Shown here in pieces: positions 56,677-64,000 of a DNA stretch of 64,000 nucleotides. Below the pieces are notes generated by a model. It was not told the origin of the DNA. It made no database searches and worked only from the letters and a program-made list of their open reading frames with translations. Numbering within the stretch: the stretch's first letter is position 1; each line of letters starts with the position of its first letter. The position numbers and the translations under genes were made by a program. Origin of the DNA: Rhizobium sp. CF080 (lineage in GTDB: Bacteria > Pseudomonadota > Alphaproteobacteria > Rhizobiales > Rhizobiaceae); the NCBI RefSeq assembly GCF_000282095.2, contig NZ_AKKC02000004.1, forward strand, positions 1,302,001 through 1,366,000, given 5' to 3'.

Positions 56677-59115
56677 GTGTCGCGTCTTATCATCAATCGC
56701 CATCTGCCGAGCATGTCGGCAGGATCGTTCCGCAAGCTGCTTCTGGCGACTGTCTGCGTCATTCCGCTCTTTCAGGCCATGTCGGCAGCGGCGCAGGCTC
56801 CTGCATCCTCCTACACGTTCTCGATCCCTGCCCAGCCACTGTCATCAGCCTTGGTGCGCTTTTCCTCGGTGACGGGTATAGACGTGCTTTTCAACGGCGC
56901 CCTGCCTGCCGGCGCTCGCACACAGGGTCTCAGCGGTTCCGCGTCACCGGAGGAAGCGCTCAGACGGCTGCTTGCCGGAAGCGGTCTTTCCTGGCGGTTC
57001 CAGGGGGCCAATACCGTTGTGCTGACGGATCCGACCAGCACCAACACCGCCGCATCGGCTGGCGGTGCCACGGAACTTGCGCCGATCATATTGAGTTCGG
57101 AGACCGCCTGGGGGCCGGTGGACGGCTTCGTGGCGACCCGCAGCGCGACGGGCACCAAGACCGATACGCCGCTGATCGAGACGCCGCAGTCGATTTCCGT
57201 GGTCACGCGCGATCAGATGGACGTGCAAGGGGTCAACAGCCTCAACAGCGCGCTGCGCTACACCCCAGGCGCCAGCGGCGACCTCTATGGCACGGACAAT
57301 CGCGGTCTCGGTGTCCAGCTCCGCGGCATGGGCACGGGCAATAGCGGCATCTTCTATCGCGATGGCCTGCAGCTCAAAGACTCCAACTTTACCATGTTCA
57401 ACGCGATCGAGCCCTATGGCGCCGAGCGCTACGAGATCCTGCGCGGTCCGGCTTCCGTTCTTTATGGACAGGCCACACCCGGCGGCTTGATCAACTATGT
57501 CAGCAAGCGGCCGACCGAAGACGTGCTGCGCGAGGTCGAGATTGTGGGCGGGAGTTTCGAGCATTATGAGGGCCGGTTCGATTTCGGCGGGCCGGTGGGT
57601 AGCGAAGACACGCTGTTCTATCGCATGACGGGCGTGGTGCGCGACAGCTCGACGCAGATCGATTTCGTCGACGATGACCGCCTCTTCCTGGCGCCGGCGA
57701 TCACGTTCAAGCCGGATGAAGACACAAAGCTCACCGTTCTCGGTCAGTATCAGCGCGACCGTTCGGGCTGGGCCATGCAATATCTTCCGGCATCCGGTAC
57801 TGTTTTTGGCAGCCCTTTTGGCAAGATCCCGAATAGCCGTTTCGTCGGCGAGCCCGCTTTCGACGAATACAACAATACGCTCGGTTCCGTCGGTTACGAA
57901 TTCGAACACCATTTCAACGATGCATGGCAGATCCGCCAGAACGCGCGCTATGTCTGGCTGACCCATGAGGAACAGGGCGTTTTCGGCGCCGGGCTGCAGG
58001 CGGACGGCCGGACCTATGATCGTTATGCCGACGGCGGCAGCACCAATCTCCAGGGCGGCACGATCGACACGCAGATCATCGGCGAGTTCGATACGGGTGA
58101 GTTGGCGCACACCCTGCTCGCCGGTATCGACTTCAAGCGCCACTATTTTCGCGACTACGCGTCGAGCGGTGACGTGGATCCGCTCGACATCTTCGAACCC
58201 GTCTACGGCAGCCCGATCGGTCCGATGACGCCTTACCGGAACACCGAGACCGTTCAGAGCCAGCTTGGCGTCTATGGACAGGACCAGATCAAGCTCGATC
58301 GGTGGACGCTGACATTGGGCGGCCGTTACGACTGGGCATGGGGAACGGCGCGTGACGCCATCGACTCCGCCAACAACGTGAACATGAAAGACGACGCATT
58401 CACCGGACGCGCCGGCCTCGTCTATCTCGCCGACAATGGCCTGGCGCCATATGTGAGCTATACGGAATCTTTCAACCCGGTCATCATGGCCGGATTCGAA
58501 CCGGAGACAGGCCGCCAGTATGAGGTCGGTATCAAGTATCAACCTCCGGGCTCAAACTCCTTCATGACTGTGTCTGCCTTCGATCTCTCCCGCCAGAATG
58601 TCGTGAGCTACAGCGGTCCGGGCGGAGGCACGGTTTCGCAGACCGGTGAAATCACCTCGCGCGGGATTGAAGTCGAGGGCGTGGCAAGCCTTGATTCCGG
58701 TTTGGATGTGCGGCTCGCCTACACCTATCTCGACACGGAAGTAACAAAGGAAACCAGCGGGGATTCTGTCGCCGGAACAAGTGATCTCGGCACCACACCC
58801 TTCGGCGTCGCCCGGCACCGTGTCTCGCTCTGGGCGGACTATGAGTTGCAGGATGGACCGCTGGAAGGGCTCACCATTGGCGGCGGCGTTCGATATGTGG
58901 GCAAGACCTGGGGCGATGACGCCAATACCTTCAAGGTTCCCGGCTATGTGCTCGCCGACGCCGCCCTCAGCTACAAGAAGGACAATACGACACTCTCGCT
59001 CAACGTCAGCAACATCTTCGACAAGGATTACGTCGCTTCCTGCTTTGCCGACAGCTTCGGTTGCTTTTACGGCGAGGGTCGCCGGATCACCGCCTCGGTG
59101 CGGGTTACATGGTAA
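56677..59115 (+). CDS. TonB-dependent siderophore receptor with STN signalling domain
   Basis: An 812-residue outer-membrane receptor. GTG 56677 is preferred: AAGGGGG sits 6 nt upstream and the signal peptide then starts at once; TTG 56602 and ATG 56623 are alternatives. Signal peptide to about residue 40 (LLLATVCVIPLFQAMSAAAQ). Residues ~45-115 are the secretin/TonB N-terminal STN domain (FSIPAQPLSSALVRFSSVTG), the signal for FecR. The plug contains TPQSISVVTRDQMD and RGPASVLYGQATPGGLINYVSKRP; the barrel ends in a terminal Trp (ASVRVTW). This architecture is for ferric-siderophore uptake with self-induction by the FecIR pair upstream. Its ligand is unknown. SBP and permease genes follow. Confidence 0.93.
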   Translation: MSRLIINRHLPSMSAGSFRKLLLATVCVIPLFQAMSAAAQAPASSYTFSIPAQPLSSALVRFSSVTGIDVLFNGALPAGARTQGLSGSASPEEALRRLLAGSGLSWRFQGANTVVLTDPTSTNTAASAGGATELAPIILSSETAWGPVDGFVATRSATGTKTDTPLIETPQSISVVTRDQMDVQGVNSLNSALRYTPGASGDLYGTDNRGLGVQLRGMGTGNSGIFYRDGLQLKDSNFTMFNAIEPYGAERYEILRGPASVLYGQATPGGLINYVSKRPTEDVLREVEIVGGSFEHYEGRFDFGGPVGSEDTLFYRMTGVVRDSSTQIDFVDDDRLFLAPAITFKPDEDTKLTVLGQYQRDRSGWAMQYLPASGTVFGSPFGKIPNSRFVGEPAFDEYNNTLGSVGYEFEHHFNDAWQIRQNARYVWLTHEEQGVFGAGLQADGRTYDRYADGGSTNLQGGTIDTQIIGEFDTGELAHTLLAGIDFKRHYFRDYASSGDVDPLDIFEPVYGSPIGPMTPYRNTETVQSQLGVYGQDQIKLDRWTLTLGGRYDWAWGTARDAIDSANNVNMKDDAFTGRAGLVYLADNGLAPYVSYTESFNPVIMAGFEPETGRQYEVGIKYQPPGSNSFMTVSAFDLSRQNVVSYSGPGGGTVSQTGEITSRGIEVEGVASLDSGLDVRLAYTYLDTEVTKETSGDSVAGTSDLGTTPFGVARHRVSLWADYELQDGPLEGLTIGGGVRYVGKTWGDDANTFKVPGYVLADAALSYKKDNTTLSLNVSNIFDKDYVASCFADSFGCFYGEGRRITASVRVTW

Positions 59116-59125
59116 GGAAGGCAGC

Positions 59126-60010
59126 TTGAGCGCTGGCTTCCATTCTCCGACGAGGCGCACGTTCCTGGGCGGGACGGGCGCCTTTGCCGTTTTCCCATCT
59201 TGCGGTTTTACGTCGTCTCCTCCCCGGCGCGTCGCCTGCCTGGAGTGGACGGCCGCCGGGATGGTCATGTCCCTTGGGCTTGCGCCGATCGCCGTCGGCG
59301 ATCTCAAAGGGTACACGCAATGGGTCGAGCAGCCGACATTGCCGGAGACGACGCTCGACCTCGGGTCACGGGGCGAGCCGAGCCTCGAGCTGCTGGAAGA
59401 GCTCAATCCGGACTTGATCATCGCGACCTACGGCTACGGATTGGAGATCGGGGATTTTGAACGTTTCGCGCCAACCTATGACCTTTCCCTCTATGCCGAG
59501 AAAAACTCGCCATATGCACAGGCCAAACGGGAGACGCAAAGGCTTGGCGAGCGCCTGGGACGGGAGCGCGAGGCAGAAGCCCTTCTTATCCAGACGGAGC
59601 GAACGATTGACGAATCTCGCCGGCGGCTCGCAGATCGCAAGGCTACCCCACTCTGCCTCTTCACCTTTTTTGATGACCGGCACCTGCGCATCTACGGTGC
59701 CGGCAGCCTGCTTCAGAATGTGATGGACCGGCTGGACATCCGGAACGCATGGGACCGCGAGACAAGCGAATGGGGGATTTCGACCGTCGGCGTGGAGCAG
59801 CTCGCAACCATCGGCGACGCCCGGCTCGTTTGCCTGGAACCGATCATGCCGCATGCGGTGCGGATGATGCGCGGAAGTTCATTGTGGCAAAACCTGCCCG
59901 CCGTGCGTGCCCACCCGATTACCACCATTCCCACCCTCTGGCCGTTCGGCGGACTGGATGTAGCGGCCCGTTTTGCGGCGCTCCTCGCCGACAACCTGGT
60001 TTCGGCATGA
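59126..60010 (+). CDS. Iron-siderophore ABC transporter binding protein, Tat-type signal
   Basis: A 294-residue periplasmic binding protein starting at TTG 59126 with AAGGA 7 nt upstream and 10 bp after the receptor stop. The N-terminus reads PTRRTFLGGTGAFAVFPSC, a twin-arginine signal with a Cys that could be a lipoprotein anchor. The FhuD/FecB-type fold shows VEQPTLPETTLDLGSRGEPSLELL, then DLIIATYGY and WGISTVGVEQLATIGDARLV. It hands ferric siderophore to the permease; the stop overlaps the permease ATG (ATGA). Confidence 0.88.
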   Translation: MSAGFHSPTRRTFLGGTGAFAVFPSCGFTSSPPRRVACLEWTAAGMVMSLGLAPIAVGDLKGYTQWVEQPTLPETTLDLGSRGEPSLELLEELNPDLIIATYGYGLEIGDFERFAPTYDLSLYAEKNSPYAQAKRETQRLGERLGREREAEALLIQTERTIDESRRRLADRKATPLCLFTFFDDRHLRIYGAGSLLQNVMDRLDIRNAWDRETSEWGISTVGVEQLATIGDARLVCLEPIMPHAVRMMRGSSLWQNLPAVRAHPITTIPTLWPFGGLDVAARFAALLADNLVSA

Positions 60011-62007
60011 TAACCGGCTCGCGGATTTCGCTGGAGTGGAGATCGACACCATTCGCCATTCTTGCCCTCCTGGCATTTGCCGGTCTTTGCCTTGTCCTGA
60101 CCTCGCTTCGGCTTGCCGAGCTGCTGCCGTTGAACCTCTGGTGGAGCGCATTGATCGCACCTGAGATGACCGATGTCGGGCAGTTGCTCTTCCATCACTC
60201 CGCCATTCCCCGTGTGGCTGTCAGCATCGTCGCTGGCGCGGCGCTCGGCCTTGCGGGAACGATCTTCCAGCAAACGCTCCGCAATCCGCTCGCCGAGCCC
60301 GCAACCGTCGGGACGGCAGCGGGCGCCAACCTGGCACTCGGCACAGCCGCCATCCTTGCGCCATTTCTCCTGCAGACCGGTCGCGAACTGGTGGCGATCG
60401 GCGGCGGCGCGCTGGCGACGGCGGCGGTCATTCTGCTCGCCTGGCGCCGACATCTCTCGCCCGTTTCACTGGTGCTCGCAGGCCTCGTCGTCAGCCTGGT
60501 CTGCGGTTCGGCAAGCGCGCTCCTCGTCGTTCTCGACCGCGACTACATGACCGAGCTTTTTATCTGGCAGACGGGATCCCTCATCCAGAATGGCACGGCT
60601 GTGGTGACGAACCTTTCGGTCAAGCTGCTGGTCGGATTTGCCCTGGCGACAAGCCTGATCCGGCCGATTCGCATTCTCGAGCTTGATGATGAGAGTACCC
60701 GCAGCCTCGGGGTTTCCCCCGGGTTACTCCGGTTGGCAGGTCTGGCCGTCGCCGTCTGGCTAAGTGCTGCCGTCGTTGCCGCGGTCGGTGTCATTGGTTT
60801 CGTCGGGCTCGCAGCGCCGCATATCGCAGGAGCGCTCGGTGCACGCACTTTTGCGCGGCGGATGGTTGTGGCGTCGGCCGGTGGCGCCTTGCTCCTTTGG
60901 TTCACCGACCAGCTCGTCCAGGTTCTCCCTCTGCCGGAAGAAGTGCCGACAGGCACGGCGACAGCGCTCATCGGGGCGCCATTGCTTCTCTTCCTTCTGC
61001 CGCGCATGCGCGTAATCATGCCGACGCAGGGCGGATCCGACATTGCGTCGCCTCGCCATGTGATCCGTTGGTGGATGCCGTTTGCGGCGATAGCCACAAT
61101 GGCCTTGACGATTGCCCTCAGCCTGTTTTTCGCGCGCGGCGTCGATGGATGGCATTGGGTTTCCGGAGCCGAACTTGCAACCTTCCTGCCGCTACGCCTG
61201 CCGCGTGCGCTCGTTGCGCTCTCGGCGGGCGCGATTCTCGCCGTCTCCGGAACGCTCATACAACGCATGACGGGCAATCCTATGGCTTCGCCGGAGGTAC
61301 TCGGCATATCTTCCGGGGCCGCCATCGGCGTTGTCCTGCTGTTTCTGGTCGGCATCGAACTCGACCGGACGAACATGATCCTGGCGGCTACGGCCGGCGC
61401 ATTGCTGACGCTCGGGGTAATCGTGCGGATGGCCGCAAGGACATTCTTTTCGCCCGACCATATCCTGCTTGCGGGAATTTCCCTGTCAGCCGTCGGCACG
61501 GGGCTTGCTGCGCTGGTGCTGGCAAGCGGCGATCCGCGCATCGATTTTCTGCTCGCCTGGCTCTCCGGCTCGACCTATCGGGCGACCCTGAGCGATGCGG
61601 CAACGGCAGGCTGCATCTTGCTTGTCATCCTGGCCGGTTCACCGCTCATGGCGCGCTGGTTGGAAATCCTGCCGCTCGGCCAAGCGACCTCGATGTCGCT
61701 GGGCATTCCGCTGAAGACCGTGCGGCTCTCCATCCTCCTGGCGGCCGGACTCTCCGCGGCAGCCGCAACCGTGTTTGTCGGGCCGTTGAGTTTCATCGGG
61801 CTGATCGCGCCACGTGCCGCTGACTATCTCGGTTATCATCGGCCGCTGCCTCAGCTTTTCGTCAGTGCGTTCCTCGGTGGTGTCACAATGGCGATCGCCG
61901 ACTGGCTCGGCCGGACGCTCATCTTTCCCTGGCAAGTGCCTGTCGGCCTGCTGGTCGCCCTCGTCGGTGGTCCGTTTTTTCTCTGGCAGATTGCGATACG
62001 GAGATGA
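60007..62007 (+). CDS. fhuB: FhuB-type double permease for ferric hydroxamate siderophores
   Basis: A 666-residue membrane protein made of two homologous FecCD/BtuC-type halves (~1-335 and ~345-666) with about twenty helices. Each half carries the same signature: GLAGTIFQQTLRNPLAEPATVGTAAGAN in the first and VSGTLIQRMTGNPMASPEVLGISSGAA in the second, plus VGVIGFVGLAAPHIAG and VGPLSFIGLIAPRAAD with the Gly-rich ATPase-docking loops. This fused layout is that of FhuB. No ATPase gene is adjacent; the FhuC-like gene at 41526 is the only candidate in the window. Overlaps the binding protein gene by 4 bp. Confidence 0.9.
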   Translation: MITGSRISLEWRSTPFAILALLAFAGLCLVLTSLRLAELLPLNLWWSALIAPEMTDVGQLLFHHSAIPRVAVSIVAGAALGLAGTIFQQTLRNPLAEPATVGTAAGANLALGTAAILAPFLLQTGRELVAIGGGALATAAVILLAWRRHLSPVSLVLAGLVVSLVCGSASALLVVLDRDYMTELFIWQTGSLIQNGTAVVTNLSVKLLVGFALATSLIRPIRILELDDESTRSLGVSPGLLRLAGLAVAVWLSAAVVAAVGVIGFVGLAAPHIAGALGARTFARRMVVASAGGALLLWFTDQLVQVLPLPEEVPTGTATALIGAPLLLFLLPRMRVIMPTQGGSDIASPRHVIRWWMPFAAIATMALTIALSLFFARGVDGWHWVSGAELATFLPLRLPRALVALSAGAILAVSGTLIQRMTGNPMASPEVLGISSGAAIGVVLLFLVGIELDRTNMILAATAGALLTLGVIVRMAARTFFSPDHILLAGISLSAVGTGLAALVLASGDPRIDFLLAWLSGSTYRATLSDAATAGCILLVILAGSPLMARWLEILPLGQATSMSLGIPLKTVRLSILLAAGLSAAAATVFVGPLSFIGLIAPRAADYLGYHRPLPQLFVSAFLGGVTMAIADWLGRTLIFPWQVPVGLLVALVGGPFFLWQIAIRR

Positions 62008-62055
62008 GCGGCATTCTTCAGGCTTCATCATGCGCGTCGAATTAGGCTTCGACGC

Positions 62056-62802
62056 TCATTTGCCGCCATCCACGCTGATGACCTGCCCGGAAATCCAGCC
62101 GGCGAAATCGGATGCGAAGAACATCACCATCGCGGCGATGTCGTCTGGGCTGCCCAGGCGTTTCAGGGCAATATTCTGCAGGAGCCGCTCCTGCCCTTCC
62201 TCGCCCATCGCCTCCCACTGCCGTTCGGTCGCCGGGTTGGAACGCACGAAGCCGGGGGCGACATTGTTGACGGTGATGCCCCACGGCCCGAGCTCATGGG
62301 CGAGCTGGCGCGTCAGCCCGATCTGGCCGGCCTTGGCGCTGGCATAGGCCTGGATGCCGGTCAGCGAAATCCCGAGACCTGCACCGCTGGAGATATTGAT
62401 GATGCGGCCTGCGTTTTTCCGCTTCATGCCGGGCGCGACCGCCTGGGCCATGAAGAAGGCGCCGGACAGGTTGACGTCAAAGATCGTCTGCCAGTCGCTC
62501 TCGGATATCTCCTCGATCGGCCGGCCCACCTGCCCCCGCACGCCGCCGGCATTGTTGACGAGGATATCCACGTCGCCGATGAGGGCCAAAAGCGTCTGCA
62601 CGGCGCTGCGGTTACCAACGTCGAGCATATGCGCCGTGGCCTGCGGCCCGCAAAGCCTGACTGTTTCCTCAAGCCCGGCAACATTGACGTCGCAGACATG
62701 GACCACGGCACCGCGGCTTGCGAACCCTTGCGCGATCGCCCGGTCAAACCCGTGGGCAGCACCCGTGACGATTACCACCTTGCCGTCGAACGAGATGTTC
62801 AT
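62056..62802 (-). CDS. SDR-family oxidoreductase with altered glycine-rich loop
   Basis: A 248-residue classical short-chain dehydrogenase. Catalytic Ser and Tyr-x3-Lys are present (INISSGAGL and AYASAKAG), NNAG and NVAPGFVRS also. The cofactor loop reads TGAAHGFDRAIA: the third glycine of TG-x3-G-x-G is replaced by Asp, which is unusual and may alter cofactor binding. It ends with SGQVISVDGGK, typical of the FabG-like group. The stop is followed by the convergent FhuB gene; the upstream ketopantoate-reductase-like gene overlaps it by 4 bp, so both are probably in one operon and act on related substrates. Confidence 0.85.
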   Translation of the reverse strand: MNISFDGKVVIVTGAAHGFDRAIAQGFASRGAVVHVCDVNVAGLEETVRLCGPQATAHMLDVGNRSAVQTLLALIGDVDILVNNAGGVRGQVGRPIEEISESDWQTIFDVNLSGAFFMAQAVAPGMKRKNAGRIINISSGAGLGISLTGIQAYASAKAGQIGLTRQLAHELGPWGITVNNVAPGFVRSNPATERQWEAMGEEGQERLLQNIALKRLGSPDDIAAMVMFFASDFAGWISGQVISVDGGK

Positions 62803-63818
62803 ACCGTCACGTTCGCCAGCTCTTCGAGATTGGCCATGTCGAGCTCGCGCTTGCCGTCCTCGATCTCGTGGATCATGACGATCAGGCGTGCGGCAAGCGG
62901 CGTCGGAACCCGCGATTCCTTGCCGATCTCGACGACCGGCATCACCTGCGCGTCCACCTCCGTCTTGCGCTTGCGCACGGCAAGATCGCGCCAGATGCCG
63001 GAATGCGATTTCGCCGACCTGCGATTATGCTCGACCATGTCGTCGAAGGACTTGTCGGTCTGCTCCGGTGACGCCAGCGGCCCGAAGGCAGCCGGATCGA
63101 ACCCGTCGAAGGCTTCCGGCTGGATGTTGTTGATGGCGGCCACGGTCGCCACTTCCAGCGCAAGCCTGCGCAGAACCGGGCGGGCGATCGGATTGGCGAG
63201 CACATCTGCAATGCTGTCATTGGTCAGAGCCGTGCCGAAGAGTAGGGCGCCGTAGATGAGTTTGCCCCACAGAAAGCCCCAGATATTGTTCGTGATCAGC
63301 GCTTTCGGCTCGAACTGCCGCATGAGTTCATAGATATCTTCGGCCCGGTCCGTGAAACGCCCGCCGAGCTCTCCGATCACAACGGCGCCGTGGCCGCTAT
63401 ATTGCACGACGCCCGGCTCCAGATAATCCGCCCCGAAATTGACGAAGCAGCCGACGACCCGATGGTCTCCGGCGATGCGGGCAAGCACCCGTTCGTTGAG
63501 CCCGTTCTGGGCGGAGACAACATATCCGTCGGCGGGGAGATGCTGGACGAGAGACTTTGCCGCCGCCTCCGTATGATGGGCTTTGACGCAGAGAAAGGTC
63601 CGCTGATACTCGCCTTCCAGCTCTTCCGGGAGATAGGCCCTGGCCTTGACGATATCTTCAAAGATCGGGCCGACGATCTTCAATCCCTTTTCGTTGATCG
63701 CGTCGACATGTTCCTTGACGTTGTCGACGAAAATCACATCCTCGCCGGCGCGGATGAAAGCCGCCCCCAGCGTGCCGCCGATCGCGCCGGCGCCCCAGAT
63801 CAGGATTGGCTGGCTCAT
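62799..63818 (-). CDS. Ketopantoate reductase family (ApbA/PanE-like) protein
   Basis: A 339-residue protein from ATG 63818 (TTG 63824 is an alternative). NADP-binding ILIWGAGAIGGTLGAAF starts the Rossmann domain; the C-terminal helical domain shows WGKLIYGALLFGTALT with the catalytic Lys and N in NNIWGFLWGK, and VPTPLAARLIVMIHEIEDGKREL at the end. In the family these enzymes reduce 2-keto acids such as ketopantoate. The true substrate here is unclear because catabolic relatives exist, and co-transcription with an SDR suggests a degradation pathway rather than coenzyme A synthesis. Confidence 0.8.
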   Translation of the reverse strand: MSQPILIWGAGAIGGTLGAAFIRAGEDVIFVDNVKEHVDAINEKGLKIVGPIFEDIVKARAYLPEELEGEYQRTFLCVKAHHTEAAAKSLVQHLPADGYVVSAQNGLNERVLARIAGDHRVVGCFVNFGADYLEPGVVQYSGHGAVVIGELGGRFTDRAEDIYELMRQFEPKALITNNIWGFLWGKLIYGALLFGTALTNDSIADVLANPIARPVLRRLALEVATVAAINNIQPEAFDGFDPAAFGPLASPEQTDKSFDDMVEHNRRSAKSHSGIWRDLAVRKRKTEVDAQVMPVVEIGKESRVPTPLAARLIVMIHEIEDGKRELDMANLEELANVTV

Positions 63819-63892
63819 GCCCAACCGTCGGTGATGAGCCCCTGAAGCTGGGTGCGCAGCGACACCGTCAACTCACGGTCGATGAAAAAATC
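63815..63892 (-). pseudogene. Possible N-terminal remnant of a GntR-type gene
   Basis: A 26-codon frame reading MDFFIDRELTVSLRTQLQGL and ending TDGWA. The start ATG is at 63892 and the TGA stop overlaps the ketopantoate-reductase-like ATG at 63818. The pattern of a short hydrophobic lead, IDREL, then L-x-x-Q-L-x-x-L-I-x-x-G resembles the first helix of GntR/MocR regulators, which would continue into the winged helix but are cut off here. It may be the remains of a lost regulator. The frame continues open upstream to 63997. Confidence 0.3.
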
Positions 63893-64000
63893 CATGAATA
63901 CGATCACTATCTGTTCCAGTCGAATGGAACGACCATGCCCCGCTATTTTCGCCTCGTCAAGCGCCGGCGCGGCCACCGACCGCCCGCTACCGGGCACGGC
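63893..64000. other. Window end, unassigned
   Basis: The last ~110 bases contain no complete gene. It may be promoter sequence for the minus-strand pair or the start of a further gene outside the window. Confidence 0.3.

Overview
The window looks like a chromosomal or megaplasmid segment of an alphaproteobacterium of the Rhizobiales, most likely Rhizobiaceae. The reasons are the high GC, the density of TRAP and ABC uptake operons each with its own GntR or LacI regulator, a small SyrA/ExoX-type exopolysaccharide regulator, a HutF/HutG-type histidine pathway under HutC, and a class Ib ribonucleotide reductase operon behind a cobalamin riboswitch. No tRNA, rRNA, CRISPR array or insertion sequence was recognised.

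Layout. 1-2.9 kb: the end of a surface-polysaccharide type region (glycosyltransferase tail, a non-heme Fe/2-oxoglutarate oxygenase-like protein, a SyrA-like membrane protein, a TylF-type methyltransferase). 3.2-11.1 kb: the accessory island. It holds a SARP-like winged-helix/TPR regulator, a PAP2/vanadium-haloperoxidase-like protein carrying an (Asn-Lys)7 tract, a cytosolic-looking S8 subtilase, a short ThiF/E1-like adenylyltransferase, and two small exported proteins. Between these genes lie long stretches that look like eroded coding sequence. TTGAC-type heptamers repeated every 11 bp, the geometry of SARP operators, stand before the regulator. The same geometry recurs inside a duplicated ~90-bp element at 8021 and 10151. 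11.3-12.9 kb: a PAS-GGDEF diguanylate cyclase. 13.0-19.6 kb: a sugar-acid or hydroxy-acid locus (DenD-like dehydrogenase, FAD-linked oxidase, GntR regulator, TRAP transporter) with two matching operator-like sites. 19.7-20.6 kb: a DMT exporter. 21.3-28.3 kb: a peptide ABC transporter with an M14 peptidase. 28.6-31.9 kb: a DUF4173 membrane protein with a two-component system. 32.0-41.4 kb: a LacI-controlled polyol/pentitol locus (ABC importer, FAD oxidoreductase, SDR, FGGY kinase). 41.5-42.4 kb: a lone FhuC-type ATPase. 42.5-50.6 kb: the histidine utilisation genes. 50.6-54.9 kb: nrdHIEF with its B12 riboswitch. 55.1-62.0 kb: a sigma/FecR-controlled siderophore uptake system (TonB receptor, Tat-type binding protein, double permease) that lacks an ATPase. 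62.1-63.8 kb: an SDR and a ketopantoate-reductase-family enzyme.

How the parts may work together. Most of the window is catabolic: import, oxidise, phosphorylate or deaminate, each module with a local repressor and a visible palindromic operator. The lone ATPase at 41.5 kb is the obvious candidate to energise the siderophore permease at 60 kb. The least explained part is the 3.2-11.1 kb island. A SARP-type activator, a subtilase, an E1-like enzyme and short secreted proteins downstream of a shared promoter element suggest a peptide-modification or secreted-factor system that may be partly decayed. That is inference: I recognise no described system with this gene set.
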